Translations under genes and position numbers: made by a program
In this document: piece by piece, positions 7,069 through 16,821 of the stretch
Position numbering within the stretch: position 1 is the first letter of the stretch
Layout: each line of letters begins with the position of its first letter
Origin: Pyramidobacter piscolens W5455
GTDB lineage: Bacteria > Synergistota > Synergistia > Synergistales > Dethiosulfovibrionaceae
Assembly: GCF_000177335.1 (NCBI RefSeq)
Contig: NZ_ADFP01000011.1
Coordinates: 1 to 56,273, forward strand
Reading direction: 5' to 3'
Length of the DNA stretch: 56,273 nucleotides
Notes under the pieces: model-generated
The model's input: the letters and a program-made list of their open reading frames with translations, nothing else
What the model was told of the DNA's origin: nothing
The model's database searches: none

Positions 7069-8679
7069 TCATTCGTCGTCGGGCGTCCAGTAACGCAGAA
7101 CCCGCCCCGCGCGCTCGCCGGTCGTTTTGCCGCGGCAGGCGCCGAGGCGGCCGTCGACCCATACGGCTTCGATGCCGACAGGCGGCGTCATGGGGCGTTC
7201 GTACGTGCCGCGGTCGGCGACCGTCTCCGGATCGAAGAGCACCAGGTCCGCGTCCATGCCGGGACGAAGGATCCCCTTGCCGCTCAGGCCGAGGCGCGCC
7301 GCGGGCAGCGACGTCATCTTGCGCACGGCCTCTTCCATGGAGAAGAGCTTCAGCTCGCGCGCGTAACGTCCGAGAACGCGCGGGAACGTGCCGCTGTATC
7401 GCGGATGCACGAACTCTTCCGGCGCGGCGACCGCGCCGTCCGAGCCGATCATCACCAGCGGATCGGCGATGACGTTGCGGACGTCCTGTTCCGTCATCGT
7501 GAAGTAAACGCCGTGATCGGCGCCCTGATTGCGGAGGATCACTTCGAGCAGCGCGTCGAGCGGATCGGTCCCCATCTTCCGGGCAGCGTCTTCGAGGTTC
7601 ATGCCGCGGTATTCGGGCGTGAGCGGAAGCTCGCCGAGCACGATCCCCTTCGCGCCGCCGCCGTGCTCCATCGTCTTGCGCCAGCGTTCCGAGTCCGCCA
7701 TTTCGTCGTGCAGCGCCCGCCGCGCCTCGGGATCCGAAAGAAGCTTCACGATGCCGGCGACGCCGCCCGAATGCACCCATTTGGGCATCAGCGAGCGCAG
7801 ATTGGAACTGGCCGCCGTGTAAGGGTACTGGTCCACGGTGACGTCCAGCCCCTCGGCGCGGGCGGCGCGGATGATGGAAAAAAGATGTTCGGCCATGCCG
7901 GGACGGTCGCTCTCGCGCGCCTTGAGATGCACGACCTGAGCCGGGATACGGTTGACGCGCGCCACGTTAATCGTCGCGCGCACGCACTCCGGCGACTTGT
8001 CGGCCTGATTCCTCATGTGCGACAGATACAGGCCGCGGCGCTTCGTCAGTCCGCCGGCGACGAACTCGAGCTCTTCGTCGGAAGAGTAAATTCCGGGAGG
8101 GTACGCCAGGCCGCTGCTCAAGCCGAACGCGCCCTCTTCCATGCTCTGTCCGACGAGCGCCCGCATCCGTTCCAGTTCCTCGCGCGAAGGGTCGCGGCTG
8201 TCGAAGCCCATCACGCAGAGGCGCACCGTCCCCTGACCGACAAACGAACCGGCGTTGACGCCGAGCGGCTGACGGTCGAGGCGCGCCAGCCATTCGCCGA
8301 AACTGTTCCAGTCCCAGTCGACGCGACGACCGCTTTTGGTCACGCCGGCGTACTCGTCGAGTTCAGCCTTGCGCTCGGGGCAGATCGGCGCGGGGCTGAT
8401 GCCGCACTGCCCCATGATCACCGTAGTGACGCCCTGCAGCATAATGTTGGCGGCCTCGGGATTGTAGGTCATGCCGAAATCGGCGTGGCTGTGGATGTCG
8501 ATGAAGCCGGGAGCGAGCATGAGCCCCGAGGCTTCGACCGTTTCGTCGTTCCGGCCGGCTTTGACGCCGCGGCCGACGGCGGCGATCTTTCCGTCTTCCG
8601 TTCTTAGACTGCCCCGGAACCACGCCGCTCCGGTCCCGTCGCAAATTTTCGCGTTATGGATGAAATAATTTCGCGCCAC
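7069..8679 (-). CDS. N-acyl-D-amino-acid deacylase (D-aminoacylase family amidohydrolase)
   Basis: 536 aa from a GTG start (MARNYFIHNAKICDG) preceded by AGGAG at 9 nt; the frame is open 21 bp further upstream but has no ribosome site there. Metal-dependent amidohydrolase features: DIHSHADF (metal-binding HxH) after a small beta domain, GQCGISPAP, LSSGLAYPPG, VDQYPYTA, and MIGSDGAV near the C-terminus. The family removes acyl groups from N-acyl-D-amino acids or dipeptides in the cytoplasm. It is divergent from the dpp peptide transporter 0.4 kb away, so it may process imported peptides. The exact substrate cannot be read from sequence. Confidence 0.85.
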   Translation of the reverse strand: MARNYFIHNAKICDGTGAAWFRGSLRTEDGKIAAVGRGVKAGRNDETVEASGLMLAPGFIDIHSHADFGMTYNPEAANIMLQGVTTVIMGQCGISPAPICPERKAELDEYAGVTKSGRRVDWDWNSFGEWLARLDRQPLGVNAGSFVGQGTVRLCVMGFDSRDPSREELERMRALVGQSMEEGAFGLSSGLAYPPGIYSSDEELEFVAGGLTKRRGLYLSHMRNQADKSPECVRATINVARVNRIPAQVVHLKARESDRPGMAEHLFSIIRAARAEGLDVTVDQYPYTAASSNLRSLMPKWVHSGGVAGIVKLLSDPEARRALHDEMADSERWRKTMEHGGGAKGIVLGELPLTPEYRGMNLEDAARKMGTDPLDALLEVILRNQGADHGVYFTMTEQDVRNVIADPLVMIGSDGAVAAPEEFVHPRYSGTFPRVLGRYARELKLFSMEEAVRKMTSLPAARLGLSGKGILRPGMDADLVLFDPETVADRGTYERPMTPPVGIEAVWVDGRLGACRGKTTGERAGRVLRYWTPDDE

Positions 8680-9090
8680 ATTCTTCAACTCCTGATCCAC
8701 AAGATAAAATTTTCCACTTTTCGTCGCGCTGACGCTGTATATTTGTATATAACATACTCTTCTCGCTTGCTGATTTCAGGACGTCTCAGCCATCGGCCAG
8801 CAAACTGTTTTATTAGATTACTAAGGCTTTTATGTGCTGTCAAGACGCCTATGGGACCGTAATGCATTTTTTATAGCTTTATGATATACTGTACACAAAC
8901 ATGACAAAGTAAAATTTTACGTTAAGAATCTAATTTCGATAACATCGCTTGCCTTTCATGAACTCCAGACGGCGCTCCGCTTTCGCTCGTTTTTCGAAAA
9001 CGGGAGCGGCCGTTTTATTTGACGGGGAAAACACAAACGGCGGCGTTTGTGCGGAAATAATTTTTTTTGGCAAAGGGAAGGGAGAACCGT
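8680..9090. other. Divergent intergenic region, D-aminoacylase / dppB
   Basis: An AT-rich 411-bp spacer with no convincing gene. TTGTATATAA at 8743-8752 matches the 4126 palindrome at 9 of 10 positions. TATACT at 8885-8890 is a plausible -10 for dppB, but no good -35 lies at 16-18 bp. The dppB leader would be about 200 nt. No riboswitch or terminator structure was recognised. Confidence 0.5.
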
Positions 9091-10020
9091 ATGCTCAAGT
9101 ACACGATACGAAGGCTTATTTTGCTTGTCCCCGTTCTCGCGGGCGTGGCGCTGCTGGTCTTTACGCTGCTCTACATCACGCCCGGCGATCCGGCGCGCAT
9201 GGCTCTGGGAGAGGACGCGCCGCAGGAGGCGGTCGAGCAGTTCCGCAAGAATTACGGGCTTGACGACCCGTTTTTCGTGCAGTTCGGGCGCTACTGCTAC
9301 AAGGCGCTGCTCCACGGCGACATCGGCGATTCCTACGTTACGAAGTCGTCGGTGAGCGAGGAGATCCTCACTCGTTTCCCCACCACGCTGAAGCTCGCCT
9401 TCTGGGCGGTCGTGCTCGGCGTAGCGCTGGGACTGCCTTTCGGCATCATCTGCGCGATCCGGCAGTATTCGATCTTCGATTCGGTGTCGATGGTCTTGGC
9501 GCTGATCGGCGTCGCCATGCCGAACTTCTGGCTGGGCGTCCTGCTGATTTTGCTCTTTTCCGTAAAGCTGAACTGGCTGCCGCCCTCGGGCTTCACCACC
9601 TTCGCCGAAATGGCGATGCCGGTTTTCACGCTGTCCGGCGGCACGCTGGCCGTGATCACGCGCATGACCCGTTCCAGCATGCTGGAAGTCATCAAGTCCG
9701 ACTACGTGCGCACGGCGCGTGCCAAGGGGCAGCGCGAATCGGTCATCATTTGGCGTCACGCCTTGCCGAACGCGCTGATCCCGATTTTGACCATCGTCGG
9801 CATGCAGTTCGGCGGCCTTCTGAGCGGCGCGATCCTGACGGAGACAGTGTTCTCCATTCCCGGCGTCGGCCGTCTGATGGTGGAGTCCATCAAGATGCGC
9901 GACTTCCCCGTGGTTCAGGGCGGCGTGCTGTACATCGCGCTGGTTTTCTGCTTCATCAATCTGGCCGTGGATCTGCTGTACGCCTGGGTCGATCCGCGCA
10001 TCAAGGCAAAGTACCGCTAG
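9091..10020 (+). CDS. dppB: Dipeptide/oligopeptide ABC transporter permease DppB
   Basis: 309 aa; start chosen at MLKYTIRRL because AAGGGAG lies 7-8 nt upstream. It has a first TM (residues 9-30), a periplasmic N-terminal domain (TPGDPARMALG...YGLDDPFFVQF), then five further membrane segments. The EAA loop that docks the ATPase is seen in YVRTARAKGQRESVIIWRHALPNALIPI. It forms the inner-membrane channel with DppC. It is the first gene of dppB-C-D-F. Confidence 0.92.
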   Translation: MLKYTIRRLILLVPVLAGVALLVFTLLYITPGDPARMALGEDAPQEAVEQFRKNYGLDDPFFVQFGRYCYKALLHGDIGDSYVTKSSVSEEILTRFPTTLKLAFWAVVLGVALGLPFGIICAIRQYSIFDSVSMVLALIGVAMPNFWLGVLLILLFSVKLNWLPPSGFTTFAEMAMPVFTLSGGTLAVITRMTRSSMLEVIKSDYVRTARAKGQRESVIIWRHALPNALIPILTIVGMQFGGLLSGAILTETVFSIPGVGRLMVESIKMRDFPVVQGGVLYIALVFCFINLAVDLLYAWVDPRIKAKYR

Positions 10021-10033
10021 GAGGGCTTTTTCG

Positions 10034-10888
10034 ATGCTTCTCAAGAAAAACAGCATGCTGCGCCTGACGCTGGTGCGTCTCAGAAGAAACCATCTGGCCA
10101 TGATCGGGCTGGCGATCGTGCTGACGCTGATCTTCGTGGCCGTTTTTGCGGATTACATCGCGCCGTTCAAATATTCGCGCCAGCATCTGCGCGAAACGCT
10201 GCAGGCGCCGAACGCGAAGTATCTGCTCGGTACCGACGAGTTCGGGCGCGACGTTTTGAGCCGCCTGATCTACGGCGCCCGCGTCTCGCTGCAGGTAGGG
10301 CTGGTCGCCGTCTCCATCTCGCTGCTCGTGGGCGGATCGCTGGGGGCGATCGCCGGTTTTTACGGCGGCAAGCTCGACAATCTGATCATGCGCCTGATGG
10401 ACGTGCAGCTGGCCGTGCCTTCGACGCTGCTGGCCATCGCGATCGCTGCGGCGCTCGGGCCGGGTCTGTTCAACCTGATGATCGCCGTCGGCATTTCCTC
10501 GGTGCCCCGGTTCGCGCGCTTGCTGCGCGCCTCGGTGCTCTCGGTCAAGGAGATGGAGTTCGTCGAAGCGGCGCGGGCCATGGGCGCCAGCGATTTCCGC
10601 ATCATCGTGCTGCATATCCTGCCGAACTGCTGCGCGCCGCTGATCGTCCAGGCGACGCTGAGCGTCGCCAGCGCGATCCTGTCCTCGGCGTCGCTGAGCT
10701 TCATCGGCCTCGGCATCCAGCCTCCCTACCCCGAATGGGGCGGCATGCTGTCGAGCGCCCGCGACTACCTGCGCAGCAGCCCGTATCTCAGCATGTTCCC
10801 CGGCATCGCCATCGTCGTCACGATCATCGCCCTGAACTTCATCGGCGACGGGCTCCGCGACGCGCTGGATCCCAAGCAGAAACGATAA
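10034..10888 (+). CDS. dppC: Dipeptide/oligopeptide ABC transporter permease DppC
   Basis: 284 aa. Residues 20-45 are the N-terminal TM (MIGLAIVLTLIFVAVFADYIAPF), followed by the family's LLGTDEFGRDVLSRLIYGAR motif and the EAA loop FVEAARAMGASDFRIIVLHILPN. The end reads GDGLRDALDPKQKR, the usual C-terminus. It starts 13 bp after dppB with GGAGGG upstream and pairs with DppB in the inner membrane. Confidence 0.92.
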   Translation: MLLKKNSMLRLTLVRLRRNHLAMIGLAIVLTLIFVAVFADYIAPFKYSRQHLRETLQAPNAKYLLGTDEFGRDVLSRLIYGARVSLQVGLVAVSISLLVGGSLGAIAGFYGGKLDNLIMRLMDVQLAVPSTLLAIAIAAALGPGLFNLMIAVGISSVPRFARLLRASVLSVKEMEFVEAARAMGASDFRIIVLHILPNCCAPLIVQATLSVASAILSSASLSFIGLGIQPPYPEWGGMLSSARDYLRSSPYLSMFPGIAIVVTIIALNFIGDGLRDALDPKQKR

Positions 10889-10902
10889 ACGGAGCGTAAA
10901 AC

Positions 10903-11901
10903 ATGGCAGACTTTCAGAAAAAACTTCTCGATATCCGCGATCTGACCGTTCAGTTCGACACCGACTCCGGCGTCGTCCACGCCGTCAACCATCTCAACAT
11001 GCAGCTGGAAGAGGGCAAGGCGCTGGGGTTCGTCGGCGAGACGGGCGCCGGCAAGACGACGACCGCGCTGGCGATCCTGCAGCTGATCCAGTCGCCTCCC
11101 GGCGAGATCACCAGCGGCGAGATCTGGTTCAAGGGGCAGAACGTGCGCGAGATGACGGAAGCGGAACTGCGCAACATGCGCGGCCGCGAGATCGCCATGA
11201 TCTTCCAGGATCCGATGACGTCTCTGAACCCGATCATGACGGTGGAAGAGCAGATCATGGAGATGATCTCGCTCCACTCCGACCTGAAAGGCAGCGAGAT
11301 CCGCGAGCGCGCGCTGGAGATGATGCGCCTTGTCGGCATCCGTCCCGAACGGGCGAAGGACTATCCGCATCAGTTTTCCGGCGGCATGCGCCAGCGCGTC
11401 GGCATCGCCATCGCCTTGGCCTGCAAGCCCAGTCTGCTGATCGCCGACGAGCCGACGACGGCGCTCGACGTGACGATCCAGGCGCAGGTGCTGGAGCTGA
11501 TCAAAGAGCTGCAGAAGCAGGTCAAGACTTCGATGCTGCTGATCACTCACGACCTCGGCATCGTCGCGGAAACGTGCGACAGCGTCGCCATCATGTACGC
11601 GGGACGTCTTGTGGAGTACGCGGACATCCAGCATCTGTACGGCAATCCGCTGCATCCTTACACGCAGGGGTTGTTCGACGCGGTTCCCGACCTCGAAAGC
11701 CCGATCGGCGAAAAGCTCGCCGTCATCCAGGGGCTGCCGCCCGATCCCACCAATCTGCCGCGCGGCTGCAGTTTCTCGCCCCGCTGCCCCTACGCGCAGG
11801 CGGAATGTCTTGAAAAGCCCTGCGGCATGAGGGAGATCGAGCCCGGCCACTTCATCGACTGTTATTTCCCGCATCAATACGAGGGAGGTTCGCGCGCATG
11901 A
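10903..11901 (+). CDS. dppD: Dipeptide/oligopeptide ABC transporter ATPase DppD
   Basis: 332 aa. Walker A is GETGAGKTT (about residues 46-54), the Q-loop is in [10 protein letters not shown], the ABC signature is [12 protein letters not shown], Walker B is [12 protein letters not shown], and the switch His is in LITHDLG. The C-terminal oligopeptide-transporter extension carries [15 protein letters not shown], the cysteine-rich segment that can bind a 4Fe-4S cluster in this family. It is 14 bp after dppC and overlaps dppF by 4 bp (ATGA). Confidence 0.93.
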   Translation: MADFQKKLLDIRDLTVQFDTDSGVVHAVNHLNMQLEEGKALGFVGETGAGKTTTALAILQLIQSPPGEITSGEIWFKGQNVREMTEAELRNMRGREIAMIFQDPMTSLNPIMTVEEQIMEMISLHSDLKGSEIRERALEMMRLVGIRPERAKDYPHQFSGGMRQRVGIAIALACKPSLLIADEPTTALDVTIQAQVLELIKELQKQVKTSMLLITHDLGIVAETCDSVAIMYAGRLVEYADIQHLYGNPLHPYTQGLFDAVPDLESPIGEKLAVIQGLPPDPTNLPRGCSFSPRCPYAQAECLEKPCGMREIEPGHFIDCYFPHQYEGGSRA

Positions 11902-12884
11902 CCGGCACAATCGAAAAGACAGACCCCATCGTCGAGATCAGGCGCCTGAAAAAATACTTCCAAGTCGCAGGCGGCCAGCTTCACGCCGTGGACGACGTGA
12001 CCGTCTCGATCCCCCGCGGCAAAACGCTGGGACTGGTCGGCGAGTCGGGCTGCGGCAAATCGACGCTCGGGCGCGTGGTGATCGGCCTTATCGGCGCGAC
12101 GGACGGCGAAATCTTTTTCAACGGCAAAGACTCGCTCAAGTACGGTCCTTCCGAGCGCGCCCAGTTCCGCAAGCACGCTCAGATCGTCTTTCAGGATCCG
12201 TTTTCGTCGCTGAATCCGCGCATGACCGTCTCGCAGTTGATCGCCGAGCCGATGGTGATCAACAGGGCCTATTCCCACCGCTCCGAACTGGATCACAAAG
12301 TCAAGCAGCTGATGGACACGGTCGGCCTGGCGGAACGGCTGACGAACTCCTTCCCGCACGAGCTGGACGGCGGACGCCGCCAGAGGATCGGCATCGCCCG
12401 CGCCTTGGCGCTGGATCCCGAATTCATCGTGCTGGACGAGCCCGTCTCGGCGCTGGACGTGTGCATCCAGGCCCAGATCCTCAACCTGCTCGGCGAACTG
12501 AAAAAGGAGCGCGGCTACACCTACCTGTTCATCTCCCACAACCTCAGCGTCGTGCGCTACGTCTCCGACGAGATCGCCGTCATGTACCTCGGCCAGATCG
12601 TGGAGAAGGCCGACAATCTCCGTCTCTTCCAGGATCCCGTGCATCCCTACACGCAGGCGCTGCTTTCGGCCATTCCCGTGGCGCGGCTGAACCGCAAGAA
12701 AAAACGCATCCTTCTCGAAGGCGACGTGCCCAGCCCCGTCAATCCGCCGCAGGGGTGCCGCTTCGCCGGCCGCTGCGCTTACCGTCAGGACGTCTGCATG
12801 GCGCAGACGCCCGAGCTGCGCGAGATCGAGCCGTCCCACTTCGTGGCCTGCCACTTCGCGCGGGACTTGCGGCTTCATGCCTGA
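11898..12884 (+). CDS. dppF: Dipeptide/oligopeptide ABC transporter ATPase DppF
   Basis: 328 aa. Walker A is GESGCGKST (about 47-55), the Q-loop is FQDPFSSLNPR, and Walker B is FIVLDEPVSALD. The signature reads LDGGRRQRIGIA rather than LSGGQ: the conserved Ser is Asp, a variant that occurs in some DppF-like proteins of anaerobes and should not be read as inactivation. The C-terminal cysteine segment GCRFAGRCAYRQDVC is present. It overlaps dppD (4 bp) and the next gene (8 bp). Confidence 0.92.
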   Translation: MTGTIEKTDPIVEIRRLKKYFQVAGGQLHAVDDVTVSIPRGKTLGLVGESGCGKSTLGRVVIGLIGATDGEIFFNGKDSLKYGPSERAQFRKHAQIVFQDPFSSLNPRMTVSQLIAEPMVINRAYSHRSELDHKVKQLMDTVGLAERLTNSFPHELDGGRRQRIGIARALALDPEFIVLDEPVSALDVCIQAQILNLLGELKKERGYTYLFISHNLSVVRYVSDEIAVMYLGQIVEKADNLRLFQDPVHPYTQALLSAIPVARLNRKKKRILLEGDVPSPVNPPQGCRFAGRCAYRQDVCMAQTPELREIEPSHFVACHFARDLRLHA

Positions 12885-13476
12885 CCTCGCGCCCCTGCCG
12901 CCGCGTCCGCAGGACTCTGACGACGCGACGCTGCGCTGGTTCGCCGGCGTGCCGCTGGGAACGAATCCGCTGATCCTGCTCGATTTTTTCACGTTGCTGG
13001 CGATCGCCTGGGTCGTCTCATGGGGCGCGCTGGTGGCGACGCAGTTCGTCCTCGGCGGATACGTGGACGTTTCGCATTACAAAGGCGCCGCCGCCGTCGC
13101 TTCGTTCCTCTCGTTGATCTTCATCGGCTTTTACGGCGTGGTCTGCTTCGTCATCACGCGCAACCGCTACGCGGCGCTGTACCGCTGCGGCCGCGACGCC
13201 GTCCTGTGCGAAAACATGCGCTGCAATCCGCGCGCTTTGGAATGGCGGGCGCTGCGCTTCACGGCCTATCCTATCGAGCCGGTACGAGATCCCATCCGCA
13301 GCGTGGAACGCCGGGCTTTATGGAAGGACGTGACGAAGGCGCAGCGGATTGACAGCCTGCGCGTGATCGTCCTCAAAGGGAAACGCGGCACGCTGATGCG
13401 GGTGTACTGTCCCGACGAAAAGATTTACGCCGAGGCGCTCGCGTTCATCGGCGCGAGGACGGGCGCTACCGTATAG
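12877..13476 (+). CDS. Hypothetical two-TM membrane protein in dpp operon
   Basis: 199 aa, family not recognised. Two hydrophobic helices (about residues 32-58 and 69-94) are separated by a short loop. A soluble basic domain of about 100 residues follows (NRYAALYRCGRDAVLCENMRC...RVYCPDEKIYAEALAFIGARTG) that looks like a small beta-rich PH-like or DUF-type domain. The start overlaps dppF by 8 bp, so translation is coupled. It may be an accessory of the transporter or simply a passenger; nothing in the sequence decides this. Confidence 0.7.
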   Translation: MPDLAPLPPRPQDSDDATLRWFAGVPLGTNPLILLDFFTLLAIAWVVSWGALVATQFVLGGYVDVSHYKGAAAVASFLSLIFIGFYGVVCFVITRNRYAALYRCGRDAVLCENMRCNPRALEWRALRFTAYPIEPVRDPIRSVERRALWKDVTKAQRIDSLRVIVLKGKRGTLMRVYCPDEKIYAEALAFIGARTGATV

Positions 13477-13568
13477 CGAGAGAGTTTTTCCCACAGGTTT
13501 TTCCCTCGCCGGCATGGGCCGGCGGGGCGGTTTCCATGGACTTTATCATTGTGAAAGGAAGTGTGTTC

Positions 13569-15089
13569 ATGAATTTGAAGAGGTATTCCGTTTTGTGCGC
13601 TGTTCTTGCGTTGGGTCTGATGTTCTGCGGCGCGGCCGCGGCCGTTCCCGAGGACACCATCACGGTGGGCATGGCGGCGGACGCCAAGTCGCTGGATCCG
13701 CAGATGACCAACGACACCACGTCGAGCACCTACATGATCCAGATGTACGAGCCGCTGATCGAGATCAACAAGGACAAGGAACTGGTCCCCTGCCTGGCCG
13801 AAAACTGGAAGAAGCTCGACGATCTGACCTACGAGATCACGCTGCGCAAAGGCGTCAAGTTTCATAACGGCGCCGAAGTGACCGCCGACGACGCCGTGTT
13901 CACGCTGAACCGCATGACCACACCCGCGGCGGCGGCGGTCAAGTCCTACGGCGCGAACATCGACGCCTCAGGCCTGAAAGTCATCGACCGCTATACCTTC
14001 CAGGTGAAAGCGACTTCGCCGATGGCCGGTTTCCTCTCGTACCTGACCCATTCGTCGGCCTACATTCTCTGCAAGGCCGCCGTCGAAGCCGCCGGCGAAG
14101 ATTACGCCAAACACCCGATCGGCACCGGCCCCTTCAAGTTCGTGGAAAAGCTCAAGGGCGACCACGTGTCCTACGAGCGTTTCGAGGACTACTGGGGAGA
14201 CAAGGCCCGCTACGGGAAGCTGCTGATGCGCACGATCCCCGAGGCCACCAGCCGCGTCATCGAGCTCGAGACCGGCAACATCGACATCGCTTACGGCATC
14301 CCCAACAACGACTTCAAACGCCTGCAGGACGAGGGCAAGGTCGCCGTGTACAACAAACCCGGCCTTTCCATCACCTACATGGGATTCAACACGCAGACGC
14401 CTCCGTTCGACAATCCCAAAGTCCGCAAGGCCATCACCATCGCCATCGACCGCGAGGGCGCGCTCGACGTCGTTTACAAGGGACTGGGGCGCGTGCCCAC
14501 CAGCCCGCTGATCCCCGTGAACAGTTACTTCCCCGATCCCGTACCGGTGGAGTACGATCCCGACAAGGCCGAAAAAATGCTCGAAGAGGCCGGCATCAAG
14601 AACCTCGAGTTCACCATCTACACCAACGAGAACAAGCAGCGCAAGGATTACGCCGAAGTCATCCAGGCCATGCTGGGCGACCTGGGCATCACCGTCAAAA
14701 TCCAGGTTCTCGAGTGGGGCACGTTCCTCGAACAGCTCAAGGGCGGCAAGCTGCCCGTCTTCATGATCGGCTGGGCCGCCGACAACATCAACCCCGATCC
14801 CGACGCCTACATCAAGGCCGCCATGCACTCCAAGTTCGCCGGCCCCTCCAACCGCGTCTGGCTGAAGGACGATCTGGTCGACGAGCTGCTTGACAAGGGC
14901 ACCGTCACCCCCGACGGCCCCGAGCGCGCGGAGATCTACAGAAAGTTCTGCGACCGCGTCAACGAGCTGAACCCCTGGTGCTACCTGGCGATCGCCGACA
15001 CGCTTTACGGCGCGAACAAGAACCTGAAGGGCGTGGAGAATTTCTACCGCGGCTCGATCAACCGCCTGGACCGCGTTTATTACGAATAA
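13569..15089 (+). CDS. Peptide ABC transporter substrate-binding protein 1 (SBP family 5)
   Basis: 506 aa from MNLKRYSVLCAVLALG, with GAAAGGAAG upstream. A Sec signal peptide ends near GAAAAVPEDT; the hydrophobic core contains LMFC but not a good lipobox, so cleavage by signal peptidase I is more likely than lipidation. SBP_bac_5 hallmarks: DAKSLDPQMTND, LVPCLAENWKKLDDLTYEITLRKGVKFHNG, GTGPFKF, and PDAYI near the C-terminus. It lies 92 bp after the membrane protein and shares most of its sequence with the next gene. It should capture peptides or another amine-bearing solute for DppBCDF. Confidence 0.9.
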   Translation: MNLKRYSVLCAVLALGLMFCGAAAAVPEDTITVGMAADAKSLDPQMTNDTTSSTYMIQMYEPLIEINKDKELVPCLAENWKKLDDLTYEITLRKGVKFHNGAEVTADDAVFTLNRMTTPAAAAVKSYGANIDASGLKVIDRYTFQVKATSPMAGFLSYLTHSSAYILCKAAVEAAGEDYAKHPIGTGPFKFVEKLKGDHVSYERFEDYWGDKARYGKLLMRTIPEATSRVIELETGNIDIAYGIPNNDFKRLQDEGKVAVYNKPGLSITYMGFNTQTPPFDNPKVRKAITIAIDREGALDVVYKGLGRVPTSPLIPVNSYFPDPVPVEYDPDKAEKMLEEAGIKNLEFTIYTNENKQRKDYAEVIQAMLGDLGITVKIQVLEWGTFLEQLKGGKLPVFMIGWAADNINPDPDAYIKAAMHSKFAGPSNRVWLKDDLVDELLDKGTVTPDGPERAEIYRKFCDRVNELNPWCYLAIADTLYGANKNLKGVENFYRGSINRLDRVYYE

Positions 15090-15104
15090 GGTTCACCGAT
15101 AACA

Positions 15105-15142
15105 AAAAGCAGGCGCCGAAATCGTTTTCGACACCTGCTTTC
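15105..15142 (+). terminator. Hairpin between the two binding-protein genes
   Basis: AAAGCAGG and CCTGCTTT arms with a partly paired interior, followed by only a weak T-rich stretch. It may be a leaky terminator or an mRNA-stabilising stem separating the two paralogues. Confidence 0.5.
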
Positions 15143-15201
15143 ATATCTGGAAAGAATCGGCGGTCTATCGCCAAGAAATTTTTTATCGGGAGGAAAAACT
15201 C

Positions 15202-16719
15202 ATGAACGGAAAACATTCCAAAACGATTTTCTGCGCGCTTTTTCTCTGCTTCCTGCTCGTCGGCTGCACCCGGGCGGCGGGAAAAGACCGGCTGGCCGTC
15301 GGTATGCCTGCCGACGCGAAGTCTTTCGATCCGCAGATGACCAGCGACACGGTCTCCAGCACTTATATGATCCAGATGTACGAGCCGCTCTTCGACTTCT
15401 CTCGCGACAAAAAACTGATCGGCTGCCTCGCCGAGAGCTGGAAAAAGCTGGATCCTCTCACCTACGAGATCACTCTGCGCAAAGGCGTCACGTTCCACAA
15501 CGGCGACGAGCTGACCGCGGAAGACGCCGTTTTCACGCTGCGCCGCATGACGACGCCCAAAGCGGCGGCCGTCAAAGCTTACGGCGCAAACATCGACCCC
15601 GCCGGATTCAAAATCATCGACCGCTACACCTTCCAAGTCAAAGCGACGTCCCCCATGGCGGCCTTTCTCTCTTACCTGAACCACTCTTCCAGCTACATCA
15701 TGAACAAAAACGCCGTCGAAGCCGAAGGCGACAATTACGGCCGGCATCCTGTCGGCACGGGGCCTTTCAAATTTTCGGAAATGCTCAAGGGGGATCACGT
15801 CTCTTTTGAGCGATTCGACGATTACTGGGGTCTCAAGCCGCGCTTCAAAAGCCTGATCATGCGCACCATCCCCGAACCCGCCAGCCGAGTTATCGAGCTT
15901 GAGACAGGAAACGTCGATCTCATCTACGACATCCCCAACAGCGACTTCAGACGCCTTGAAAACGAAGAAAAAGTCAGAGTGTATCATAATCCCGGGCTGG
16001 CGCTCACCTACATGGGCTTCAACACTCAGATCCCGCCATTCGATAACCCCAAGATCCGCAAGGCTATCACCCTCGCCATCGACCGCGAAGCCGCTCTGAA
16101 CGTCGTTTACCACGGGCTCGGCGTCGTGCCGACCAGCGTGCTGCTGCCGATCCACAACTATTTCCCCGAACTGGCCGCTCCGGAATACGATCCGGACAAG
16201 GCGCGAAAACTCCTCGAAGAAGCGGGCGTGCCCAATCTTTCGTTTACCCTTTACACGAACGAAAGCAAGCAGCGCCGCAACTACGCGGAAATCATTCAGT
16301 CCATGCTCGCCGACATCGGCGTGACCGTGCAGATTAACGTGCTCGAGTGGGGCAGCTTCCTCGAACAGCTCAAGAACGGCAATCTTCCCGTCTTCATGAT
16401 CGGCTGGGGTTCCAGCGTCAACCCCGACCCCGATGCCTACATCAAGACCGCCATGCACTCGCGTTTTGCCGGTTCGACGAACCGAGTCTGCTTGAAGGAC
16501 AAAGAAGTGGACGAACTTCTCGAACAGGGAGCCGTGACCGAGGACGGGCCGGAGCGCGCTAAAATTTACGCGCGTCTCTGCGAACGCATCGACGAACTGA
16601 ATCCCTGGTGCTGTCTGGCGATCGCCGACACGCTCTACGGGACCAACAAGGATCTCAAAGGCGCAGACGGATTCTATCACGGCACGCTGAACCCGCTGAA
16701 CAGCGTTTTTTACGAATAA
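15202..16719 (+). CDS. Peptide ABC transporter substrate-binding protein 2 (lipoprotein, SBP family 5)
   Basis: 505 aa with a lipoprotein signal peptide: the lipobox LLVGC at residues about 18-22. The mature part follows SBP1 almost position by position (DAKSFDPQMTSD, ITLRKGVTFHNG, GTGPFKF, LEWGSFLEQLKNG, PDAYI). This makes it a recent tandem duplicate that has kept a lipid anchor while SBP1 apparently has not. The preceding RBS is GGGAGGAAAAA. The two may serve the same permease with different affinity or substrate. Confidence 0.9.
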   Translation: MNGKHSKTIFCALFLCFLLVGCTRAAGKDRLAVGMPADAKSFDPQMTSDTVSSTYMIQMYEPLFDFSRDKKLIGCLAESWKKLDPLTYEITLRKGVTFHNGDELTAEDAVFTLRRMTTPKAAAVKAYGANIDPAGFKIIDRYTFQVKATSPMAAFLSYLNHSSSYIMNKNAVEAEGDNYGRHPVGTGPFKFSEMLKGDHVSFERFDDYWGLKPRFKSLIMRTIPEPASRVIELETGNVDLIYDIPNSDFRRLENEEKVRVYHNPGLALTYMGFNTQIPPFDNPKIRKAITLAIDREAALNVVYHGLGVVPTSVLLPIHNYFPELAAPEYDPDKARKLLEEAGVPNLSFTLYTNESKQRRNYAEIIQSMLADIGVTVQINVLEWGSFLEQLKNGNLPVFMIGWGSSVNPDPDAYIKTAMHSRFAGSTNRVCLKDKEVDELLEQGAVTEDGPERAKIYARLCERIDELNPWCCLAIADTLYGTNKDLKGADGFYHGTLNPLNSVFYE

Positions 16720-16784
16720 CCGCTATCTCCGGAACCGTACGCGAAGCAAAATTCGGCTGTTTCGCCGACGGGGGCGAGCTGCGA

Positions 16785-16821
16785 AAAAATCCCGCTGGTC
16801 ATTTTGATCAGCGGGATTTTT
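16785..16821 (+). terminator. Intrinsic terminator of the dpp operon
   Basis: The arms AAAAATCCCGCTGGTC and GATCAGCGGGATTTTT are separated by five bases and end in a T-run. This is a strong terminator 66 bp after SBP2. Confidence 0.85.

Noticed and set aside
11898-12884. DppF LDGGRRQ signature as a broken ATPase
   Set aside because: All other ATPase motifs are intact and this variant occurs in related DppF proteins.
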